From: Chitinophagaceae bacterium UBA3430
GTDB taxonomy: Bacteria; Bacteroidota; Bacteroidia; Chitinophagales; Chitinophagaceae
NCBI GenBank assembly: GCA_002378975.1
Contig: DFST01000046.1
Coordinates: forward strand, 1-5,500
Direction: 5' to 3'
DNA length: 5,500 nucleotides
The notes under the pieces are model-generated. The model worked only from the letters and a program-made list of their open reading frames with translations, was not told where the DNA came from and did not search any database. This document shows positions 1 to 5,254 of this stretch, in pieces. Position numbers and translations under genes: made by a program. How positions within the stretch are numbered: position 1 is the first letter of the stretch; the number at the start of each line of letters is the position of its first letter.

Positions 1-915
1 ACATTGGCGCAGACGTTTAAGATTGACCCCTCTGGCAAAAACATCCGATTTGAATTCACCGCACCACCCAGCACACATTCCGAATCGCTAGAATACAGTT
101 ATCGACTCGCTGGATACGAAAATCGATGGTCGGAGTGGGCCAAACGAACCGAGAAAGAATTCACAAACCTGCCTCTGGGCGATTACACCTTTGAGGTAAA
201 AGTGCGCAATAACCTAGGCGCAGAATCATCCATCGCCCGATTTCACTTTCGCATCTTACCCCCTTGGTACCGGACGCCCATAGCCTGGGGGGTCTACGTG
301 TGTTTACTCGGAGGCATCCTATTCTGGCGCATACGCTTCCAACAGAAAAAATTTCGAAAGCAACAACTTGCCTTCGAGGAAGAGCAAAAGCGATTGAATT
401 ATATCTATGATTTGGAACGCAGCCGAGCAGAAGGGGAGCTGATGGCCTTGCAGAGTCAAACACTGGAATCCGAGATCCAATTTAAGAACTCGGAACTGGC
501 TGCATCGGCCATGCACCTAGTCAAAAAAGGCGAATTGATCACTCGATTAAAAACGGAACTAAATCAGTTGCTGCGGCGAGTTGATACCCCAGCTGCGCAG
601 ACCGAATTAAAAAAGATGATCAAACAGCTGGAGGAAGACGACCAGATCGATCAGGAATGGGATCAGTTTGCGAAGCACTTCGATAAAGTGCATAGTGATT
701 TTGTACTATTGCTCAAGGCCAAGCATTCCGATATCAGTCCCAGCGAGATCAAACTCTGCTCCTTCCTGCGCATGAATCTAAGTTCAAAAGAAATTGCACA
801 GCTGTTGAATATATCCCTGCGCGGGGTGGAGATCAGTCGATATCGCTTGCGAAAGAAACTGAATTTGCAGAATGGAGAGAATTTGTTCGATTATTTGATC
901 GGACTGCAACAATGA
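1..915 (+). CDS. Y_Y_Y-domain membrane-anchored LuxR-type transcriptional regulator (C-terminal part)
   Basis: Partial: the frame is open from the first base, so the real start lies upstream; the TTG at base 4 is not taken as a start. About 304 residues are visible. Residues 5-88 match a Y_Y_Y (triple tyrosine) domain, with LEYSYRLAGYENRWSEW, NLPLGDYTFEVKVRN and the closing ILPPWYRTP. A membrane helix follows at about 92-110, then a long charged coiled coil (about 112-215), then a LuxR-like helix-turn-helix at about 243-290 (ISPSEIKLCSFLRMNLSSKEIA, then the recognition segment GVEISRYRLRKKL). In this family the missing N-terminus usually carries periplasmic beta-propeller (Reg_prop) repeats that sense a ligand. 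No kinase or receiver domain lies between membrane helix and DNA-binding domain, so it appears to be a one-component regulator acting from the inner membrane. Targets cannot be read from the sequence. It converges on a histidine-kinase fragment 12 bp after its stop. Domain identity is firm; role is inferred. Confidence 0.88.
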   Translation, partial: TLAQTFKIDPSGKNIRFEFTAPPSTHSESLEYSYRLAGYENRWSEWAKRTEKEFTNLPLGDYTFEVKVRNNLGAESSIARFHFRILPPWYRTPIAWGVYVCLLGGILFWRIRFQQKKFRKQQLAFEEEQKRLNYIYDLERSRAEGELMALQSQTLESEIQFKNSELAASAMHLVKKGELITRLKTELNQLLRRVDTPAAQTELKKMIKQLEEDDQIDQEWDQFAKHFDKVHSDFVLLLKAKHSDISPSEIKLCSFLRMNLSSKEIAQLLNISLRGVEISRYRLRKKLNLQNGENLFDYLIGLQQ

Positions 916-927
916 TCACTGGAACAA

Positions 928-1095
928 TCAAGCAAAGGGGAGGATAACCAATAAGGTGCAACCTTCCTGTGACGACGAGTTCAATTGAAATGTGCCTTCG
1001 TGCAGTTTGACGCGATTCTCCATGGATCGAACACCAATACTGATATCTCGATGTTCGAGGTTCAGTCCTTGGCCATTGTCCTTCACAGGGATACC
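928..1095 (-). pseudogene. Histidine-kinase C-terminal fragment (HATPase_c remnant)
   Basis: Read on the minus strand, 1095 to 928 gives 55 codons without interruption, ending in TGA. The translation begins IPVKDNGQGLN, which matches the G1 box (DxGxG) of HATPase_c domains. It continues with SIGVRSMENRVKLHEGTF, the usual G2-to-end segment (G-[LV]-R-x-[MI]-x-N-R-[VI]-x-x-L-x-G-x-[FLM]), and closes SSSQEGCTLLVILPFA, like the end of NarX/DesK-type kinases. Everything N-terminal is absent: an in-frame TGA lies at 1098-1096, just before the homology, and the terminator of the next gene follows. No dimerisation/phosphoacceptor helix, N box or start site is present, so it cannot be an active kinase. 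Lack of stops or frameshifts inside the fragment suggests a fairly recent loss. The kinase may have been a partner or paralogue of the Y_Y_Y regulator beside it; that is inference. The family call rests on motif reading only. Confidence 0.72.
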
Positions 1096-1105
1096 TCATT
1101 TCAAC

Positions 1106-1130
1106 AAAAAAGCCCCGCCGAAGCGGGGCT
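1106..1130 (-). terminator. Intrinsic terminator of the DUF4382 lipoprotein gene
   Basis: Bases 1111-1130 form a perfect 8-bp GC-rich stem (AGCCCCGC/GCGGGGCT) with a 4-base loop. On the minus strand the loop is TTCG, an extra-stable tetraloop, and the stem is followed directly by a run of six T (1111-1106). The stem starts 19 bases after the stop of the lipoprotein gene. On the plus strand there is no T-run after the hairpin, so it should act mainly on minus-strand transcripts. Confidence 0.9.
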
Positions 1131-1149
1131 ATGAATACGTAAAATCGGC

Positions 1150-2052
1150 TCATCGGAGATTGATCTCGCCAAGTGGTGTGTCTTCACCGGGATTGACCAT
1201 CACATCACGGATCTCGTAAGGAGTATAGTCGGGGGCGATTACGGTCACCGTATAAACGGTGCCTGGTTTCAATCCACGCACCCGGAAAAATCCTTCCTCA
1301 ACCGTAGGGATCGCGCCGGTTGTAAATCCGTTCCCATCGGTGATCACTACACGAGCACCAACCGGGGTGGGGGAAATAGAGCCGGTTACATTTCCGTCTG
1401 TTTGTACATTAAAGAGGCGCATACGAGGACGGATGATGTAATCGTCACCTACTTTCTCAACGGAACTAGCCAAATCAAAATCAGCACGCAGGTCTACGTT
1501 TCCGGGCAGGGTGTTATCCATGTCGGCCGCTTTGACGCGTAGGTAAACTAGGTTTTCCCGTTCAGTTATTAAGGTCATACGGAAACGCTTTTCGTCTCCA
1601 TCTACCAGGTAGCTACTTTGTCCGAGGGTAAATCGAACCTTACGGATGCGGGTTGGAACGGTGGCGTTACCCAGCAACCGCTCAATGCCATTGCGGAGTG
1701 CCAAGACGTCGAGGGTTTGAGGTGCAAAATTCAAGGTTACCCAGCGGCCATAATCGTCCACTTCTTCGGTATCGTCAAAATCCTCATCGTCATCGCCATA
1801 ACTATTGTCGAACTCGTGGGTACGATCCAGATCGACCTTTACTTCGACCTGCTGGATATCGACAAATACATTTTTAAAATCGGCCGGAGCATCCGACAGG
1901 AACAAATTGACATTGCGGATTCCGGTGGGGGGATTGGGATCGATGTCGGCCGATCCGGAGCGGGAGCAGCTGGACAAGGAAATGCCCAAAAAGGCCAAGA
2001 AGGTGAAGAATCCCGTCAATCGAGGCAAAAAGGACAGTGGAGACTGTTTCAT
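1150..2052 (-). CDS. DUF4382 domain lipoprotein with C-terminal carboxypeptidase-regulatory-like domain
   Basis: 300 residues. The N-terminus is a type II (lipoprotein) signal: basic start, hydrophobic stretch (about 13-26), lipobox LSSC with Cys29. Residues about 44-213 match DUF4382: the typical opening NVNLFLSDAPADFKNVFVDI, then VEVKV, the TLDVLALRNGIERLLG segment and IRKVRFTLG. Residues about 220-300 look like a carboxypeptidase-regulatory-like beta-sandwich (GSISPTPVGARVVITDG, then FFRVRGLKPGTVYTVTVIAPDY). An acidic stretch at about 82-100 is rich in Asp and Glu and could bind cations, which is a guess. The protein is expected to be lipid-anchored in the cell envelope; no biochemical role is known for DUF4382. 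ATG at 2052-2050 is chosen because it gives the intact signal peptide. The leader is A/T-rich (TAAATAAAA) without a strong Shine-Dalgarno, as is common in Bacteroidota. It is monocistronic: own terminator at 1106-1130, candidate promoter at 2105-2135. Confidence 0.88.
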   Translation of the reverse strand: MKQSPLSFLPRLTGFFTFLAFLGISLSSCSRSGSADIDPNPPTGIRNVNLFLSDAPADFKNVFVDIQQVEVKVDLDRTHEFDNSYGDDDEDFDDTEEVDDYGRWVTLNFAPQTLDVLALRNGIERLLGNATVPTRIRKVRFTLGQSSYLVDGDEKRFRMTLITERENLVYLRVKAADMDNTLPGNVDLRADFDLASSVEKVGDDYIIRPRMRLFNVQTDGNVTGSISPTPVGARVVITDGNGFTTGAIPTVEEGFFRVRGLKPGTVYTVTVIAPDYTPYEIRDVMVNPGEDTPLGEINLR

Positions 2053-2104
2053 AGGTATGAGGTTTTATTTATTCCGTCAACAAGATTTTTTTGCGTTGAC
2101 AGAA

Positions 2105-2135
2105 CGAAAGTAGAAGCGCCGAACAATTCCGGGAA
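2105..2135 (-). promoter_or_regulatory. Candidate Bacteroidota promoter for the DUF4382 gene
   Basis: On the minus strand TACTTTCG (2112-2105) fits the Bacteroidota -7 consensus TAnnTTTG with one mismatch. About 20 bases upstream is TTC (2135-2133) where TTG is expected. It would give a leader of roughly 45 bases before the ATG at 2052. The -33 part is weak; this is a motif match only. Confidence 0.35.
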
Positions 2136-2274
2136 GTATTAACAAGTGGAAGTTTGAATTCTAATCATTAATCTATTCTTTCTGCATGTGAACGACGATG
2201 ATTCCATCAGGAGAACCACTTAATCCGCGTAGTTCTCCGAAGGGATTTTTCTACCGACAATTCATCACAGACGC

Positions 2275-2282
2275 TATCTTTA
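2275..2282 (+). promoter_or_regulatory. Candidate -7 element for the mazG-like gene
   Basis: TATCTTTA fits TAnnTTTG with one mismatch at the last base and lies 18 bases before the ATG at 2301, a plausible distance for a short Bacteroidota leader. No TTG is found at the -33 spacing. Low-confidence motif match. Confidence 0.25.
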
Positions 2283-2300
2283 AGGCTCAAGCTAATTCTT

Positions 2301-2672
2301 ATGCCACTTGACCTGCATGGCTTTCGCCAATTAAATGTAGAACGCGCTCGAACCGGGTTCCGTTGCTACGACAATCAGCCACTCACCTACTGGACCACCG
2401 CCTTGGCCGGCGAAGTAGGCGAACTCTGCAACATGATCAAAAAAATGGAACGCGTACAACGGGGCGGCATAGACGGAGGCAGCAGCTACACGGCTAAAGA
2501 CATCAATAAAAACATGCTGAAAGAAGAGATCGGCGGCATCGCCATCTACCTCGACTTACTCGCTTCCTTGCTAGACATCGATCTGCAGGAAGCCATCGTA
2601 GATACATTTAACGAGAAATCAGTTAAATACGGATTCCCCCAAAAAGTTGAGAAGATGGGGGTTGAAGGTTGA
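2301..2672 (+). CDS. MazG-like nucleotide pyrophosphohydrolase family protein
   Basis: 123 residues, close to the usual size of single-domain all-alpha NTP pyrophosphatases. The MazG-like fold is shown by WTTALAGEVGELCNMIKK (residues 31-48), with the first metal-binding pair E38xxE41, and by LKEEIGGIAIYLDLLASLLDIDL (73-95), the second helix pair. A typical tail follows, EAIVDTFNEKSVKYGFP (97-113). These enzymes cut nucleoside triphosphates to monophosphate plus pyrophosphate with Mg2+, often for nucleotide-pool cleaning; the substrate here is unknown. Oddity: the second motif normally reads ExxD, but E76 is followed by I-G-G79, so the expected Asp is Gly; D85 of YLD is kept. Activity may be altered, or this may be a subfamily trait. 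After the conserved GFP, the last codons (KVEKMGVEG) and the stop come from the repeat at 2646 onward. ATG 2301 precedes the conserved helix with family-like spacing. The CotH gene follows 96 bp downstream. Confidence 0.8.
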   Translation: MPLDLHGFRQLNVERARTGFRCYDNQPLTYWTTALAGEVGELCNMIKKMERVQRGGIDGGSSYTAKDINKNMLKEEIGGIAIYLDLLASLLDIDLQEAIVDTFNEKSVKYGFPQKVEKMGVEG

Positions 2673-2759
2673 GGGTTGGGAGTTTATGGTTTGAAGTTGA
2701 GCTTACTCAACCTTAAACAATAAACATTGAACCTCAACTTCTCAACTCCATCCTTTCAA
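2646..2759. repeat. GT/GA-rich imperfect palindromic repeat, including a 20-bp hairpin
   Basis: The plus strand is purine-rich on the left (GTTGAGAAGATGGG at 2646-2659, then GAGGGTT at 2671) and pyrimidine-rich on the right (AACCTCAACTTCTCAAC and onward). The core is a hairpin: 2682-2701 pairs with 2706-2725 around the loop CTTA, with 17 Watson-Crick pairs, one G-T pair and two mismatches. Outer arms share words but pair less regularly. No T-run follows, so it is not a classical terminator. The left part lies in the last codons of the mazG-like gene. The 14-mer at 2646-2659 recurs exactly at 5172-5185. Confidence 0.75.
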
Positions 2760-2768
2760 CCACAAGCA

Positions 2769-4394
2769 ATGAAACACTCGATAATCATCATACTAATCGG
2801 AATAATACTCGGGCGTCCTGCTTACGCACAAGCACTCACGTCCTCCAACCTGCCAATCGTGGTGGTGAACACCAACGGACAAGTCATTCCCAATGAACCA
2901 CGGATAAAAGCACAACTCGGCATCGTTTATAAGGGCGAAGGAATACGCAACAACATCAACGATCCGCGCAATCACTACAATGGCTTGGCCGGAATCGAAG
3001 TGCGTGGACAATCGTCGCAGGGCTTTCCGATGAAATCATACGACGTGGAGCTTTGGAATTCGGATTCTACAGAAAATGAAGTGTCGCTTTTCGGATTTCC
3101 AAAAGAAAGTGATTTCTCGCTTTATGCACCGTACACCGACAAAACCCTAATGCGGAACTTTCTGGCCTATACGTTCACCCGAGAAATGGGCCGATGGGCC
3201 GCGCGTTGTCGGTATGTGGAATTGGTAGTCGATGATGACTACAAAGGCATTTATGTATTGATGGAGAAGATCAAGCGCGACAGCAGCCGGGTAAATATTG
3301 CCAAGCTTGGTCCGAATGAAAACAGCGGTGACGCGCTTACCGGCGGGTACATCGTATCGATCGACAAAGGTGCCAATGCTTGGTATTCGAGCGTGCCCCC
3401 CATGCAAAGCACCAACGGACAGCGTATTCGCTATAGCTATGTATATCCAAAGATCGATTCGATTACACTGCCACAGCGCAATTACATCAAATCGTATGTG
3501 GATTCGTTCGAACAAGCACTCGGCAGCGCGAATTATCAGAATCCCCAATGGGGTTGGCGTCGACATGCGGATGAGGCCTCCTTCATCGATTACTTCATCG
3601 TGAACGAACTGACTAAGAATGTAGATGGATACCGAATCAGCACGTATTTATATAAAGACAAGCAGACGCGTGGTGGCAAGTTGTTTGCGGGACCGGTGTG
3701 GGACTATGACTTGGCCTTTTACAATGCGAATTATTGCCGCGGCAGTGATGCGGTGGGATGGGCCTGGCAATTCAATGGGGTTTGTCCGGGCGATTTTTCT
3801 CAAGTCCCTTTTTGGTGGAATCAATTCCAATCGGACACCACGTTTCAGGCCAATTTCCGTTGCCGCTGGAAACAGTTGCGGGCAACGAGTTTGTCGGATC
3901 TACGGATCAATCAGCTAATGGATTCAGTGGTTAGCCTGACGGAAGAAGCCCGAATGCGTCATTTTCTACGCTGGCCGGTGCTGGGTCAATATATTTGGCC
4001 CAATGTGCAACCGGTGCCGGTGAGCTATTCGGGTGAGATACAACAACTACGAAATTGGTTTGCCGGTCGCGTGGCCTGGATCGATCAAAATCTACCGAAT
4101 CGCGGGATCTGTTATGAATTCCCCAATACAACTTCCAAAGACCTGATCGTTTCCGCGCGACCCAATCCGTTTCGAAACGTGCTGGTGTTGAGCTTGAAAT
4201 CGCGAACCATCCAATCGATCGAATTGGCCATCACGGATGCAGCGGGACGAATGATGCATCGACAAAATATCTACCTGAATTACGGTGAAAATCGTCCGTC
4301 GATCAACGCAGATCGATGGAGTGCCGGAATTTATTTTGTACGGATCCTGAAGGAGGATGGGAGTAGCGAAGTGCTTCAGACACTGAAGCAGTAG
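2769..4394 (+). CDS. Secreted CotH-family protein with type IX secretion C-terminal sorting domain
   Basis: 541 residues from ATG 2769. That start is preferred over the upstream in-frame TTG at 2727 because it begins a clean signal peptide (MKHSIIIILIGIILGRPAYA, cleavage after Ala20), whereas the 14 extra residues would be translated repeat. CotH-family segments follow: IEVRGQSSQGFPMKSYDVEL (about 76-95), the GIYVLMEKIKRDSSRVNI block (about 160-177, with E166-K167), GGYIVSIDK, the FIDYFIVNELTKNVDGY region, and the metal-site-like VWDYDLAF with D312 and D314. The last 77 residues (from PNPF at 465, ending in IELAITDAAGR, SAGIYFVRI and LQTLKQ) are a type IX (Por) sorting domain, so export through the outer membrane is expected. 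Bacillus CotH is an atypical protein kinase of spore-coat proteins; secreted Bacteroidota members have no established substrate, so kinase activity is only inferred. No Shine-Dalgarno or clear promoter is seen. It may be read through from the mazG-like gene. Confidence 0.9.
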   Translation: MKHSIIIILIGIILGRPAYAQALTSSNLPIVVVNTNGQVIPNEPRIKAQLGIVYKGEGIRNNINDPRNHYNGLAGIEVRGQSSQGFPMKSYDVELWNSDSTENEVSLFGFPKESDFSLYAPYTDKTLMRNFLAYTFTREMGRWAARCRYVELVVDDDYKGIYVLMEKIKRDSSRVNIAKLGPNENSGDALTGGYIVSIDKGANAWYSSVPPMQSTNGQRIRYSYVYPKIDSITLPQRNYIKSYVDSFEQALGSANYQNPQWGWRRHADEASFIDYFIVNELTKNVDGYRISTYLYKDKQTRGGKLFAGPVWDYDLAFYNANYCRGSDAVGWAWQFNGVCPGDFSQVPFWWNQFQSDTTFQANFRCRWKQLRATSLSDLRINQLMDSVVSLTEEARMRHFLRWPVLGQYIWPNVQPVPVSYSGEIQQLRNWFAGRVAWIDQNLPNRGICYEFPNTTSKDLIVSARPNPFRNVLVLSLKSRTIQSIELAITDAAGRMMHRQNIYLNYGENRPSINADRWSAGIYFVRILKEDGSSEVLQTLKQ

Positions 4395-4412
4395 AGGGTA
4401 GAAAGCTGTTTA

Positions 4413-4458
4413 GGGTAGAGAGTAGAGGGTTTAGGATTGAGTTCTCTACTCTCTGCCC
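4413..4458. terminator. Bidirectional hairpin between convergent CotH and TPR genes
   Basis: Bases 4413-4427 (GGGTAGAGAGTAGAG) pair with 4444-4458 over 15 bp, with a single G-T pair, around a 16-base loop. It fills the 67-bp gap between two converging stops (4394 and 4464) and could end transcription both ways. There is no T-run on either strand, so termination is inferred from position and stem strength. It also belongs to the purine-rich repeat set: GAGGGTT at 4425 is shared with the spacers at 2671 and 5168, and AGGGTAGA occurs twice (4395, 4412). Confidence 0.55.
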
Positions 4459-4461
4459 GCA

Positions 4462-5112
4462 TCAGCCGGGAATTCGAGAAATATACTTCTCAATCTGTTT
4501 GATCTGATCGATGATCTGGGGGGTAGTCGGTTTGAGGGCTTTGGCCTTTCGGAAGAAGTCTTTGGCGGCGCGGAATTCGCGCTTGTTCATCATTAAACTA
4601 CACATCTGCAAATAGGCAGCGGCCTGATTTTCTTTATCGGGCAATCCTTTGCGCAGGGCAGAGCGGATATAGCTCTCCGCTTGTTTGAGGTCGTTTTTCT
4701 GCATGGCCAGCATCCCCATCTGCAATAAACTCGCGCCCTCCGCTTCTTTCATGGGCATACCCAGATCAAGGCCTTTTTTCATCATCTTCTCGGCTCCATC
4801 GTAGTCTTGCTTCATCATGGCCAAGTTGCCCTTCAGGGTATAATACACCGATCGGATGGGCTTATAAAGCAGGTTGGGGTATTTGATGGAGGCGAGGATT
4901 TTCTCCGCTCCTTCCATGTCGCCGCTTTCCATGTATTCCTGGATCAGGCGCAGGGGACCAAAGAAGAAATGCCCCGCGATCAGGATCACACCGATGAGGT
5001 ATAAAGGAAACGAAGGCCAGAACGAAGCGGCATAGTTCACATATCCGCCCAAGAACAACAACACGATGCCCAGCGGGAGGCGGTATTTGATGAGGAGATT
5101 GTAGAATTTCAT
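4462..5112 (-). CDS. Membrane-anchored tetratricopeptide-repeat protein
   Basis: 216 residues. A short basic N-terminus is followed by two membrane helices (about 12-28 and 34-52, ending GHFFFG), then a soluble helical part with TPR-type helix pairs. These are a partial one at about 55-75 (YMESGDMEGAEKIL) and three full units at about 86-117 (LKGNLAMMKQDYDGAEKMMKKGL), 124-157 (LLQMGMLAMQKNDLKQAESYIRSAL) and 160-193 (YLQMCSLMMNKREFRAAKDFFRKA). Each has the small residue/Ala pattern of TPRs. Such proteins are scaffolds for protein contacts; a partner is not visible. With two helices the TPR part should face the same side as the N-terminus, most likely the cytoplasm. The start ATG is the only one giving the full first helix. 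The gene is divergent from holB (142-bp spacer) and convergent with the CotH gene. It is hypothetical as to function, but clearly a real coding region. Confidence 0.85.
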   Translation of the reverse strand: MKFYNLLIKYRLPLGIVLLFLGGYVNYAASFWPSFPLYLIGVILIAGHFFFGPLRLIQEYMESGDMEGAEKILASIKYPNLLYKPIRSVYYTLKGNLAMMKQDYDGAEKMMKKGLDLGMPMKEAEGASLLQMGMLAMQKNDLKQAESYIRSALRKGLPDKENQAAAYLQMCSLMMNKREFRAAKDFFRKAKALKPTTPQIIDQIKQIEKYISRIPG

Positions 5113-5131
5113 TGTAGGGATGTATGATGGG

Positions 5132-5139
5132 CGAAAATA
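5132..5139 (-). promoter_or_regulatory. Candidate -7 element for the TPR gene
   Basis: On the minus strand TATTTTCG (5139-5132) fits TAnnTTTG with one mismatch, the same TTCG variant as in front of the DUF4382 gene. It lies 19 bases before the ATG, giving a short leader. A TTA, not TTG, is found 18 bases further upstream. Motif match only. Confidence 0.4.
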
Positions 5140-5171
5140 CGCTTTAGGAACGGAACATAAGGGTTGAGAGG

Positions 5172-5239
5172 GTTGAGAAGATGGGAGTTTGGGTTACTAG
5201 TTTCGGGGCTGGAGTATCCAACTTCAATCTCCCATCTTC
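5172..5239. repeat. Purine-rich inverted repeat in the TPR/holB divergent spacer
   Basis: GAAGATGGGAG at 5177-5187 is matched perfectly by its reverse complement at 5229-5239, and the inner bases pair partly (5189-5193 with 5223-5227, including G-T pairs). The left arm contains the 14-mer GTTGAGAAGATGGG that also occurs at 2646-2659. It sits between the two divergent starts, upstream of the candidate -7 elements, so it could influence either gene; no function is shown by sequence. Confidence 0.65.
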
Positions 5240-5254
5240 CATCTAAATTCGCGT

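Noticed and set aside
953..965. Small hairpin AAGGT-GCA-ACCTT as a terminator for the Y_Y_Y gene
   Set aside because: Only 5 bp, no T-run, and it lies within the kinase-fragment codons.
833..1153. Minus-strand open frame of 106 codons across the Y_Y_Y gene end and the spacer
   Set aside because: It runs through the terminator hairpin and is in a different frame from the kinase fragment, which has the recognisable motifs.
1618..2142. Plus-strand open frame of 174 codons opposite the DUF4382 gene
   Set aside because: It is antisense to a gene with a clear signal peptide, family domain and terminator. Its low-complexity Ile/Val/Gly-rich translation matches nothing and is the complement of the acidic coding region.
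2727..2768. Upstream TTG start for the CotH gene
   Set aside because: The 14 extra residues are translated repeat and would sit in front of an otherwise perfect signal peptide beginning at ATG 2769.
3147..3566. Minus-strand open frame of 139 codons inside the CotH gene
   Set aside because: Shadow of the conserved CotH coding sequence; no recognisable domain, start context or promoter.
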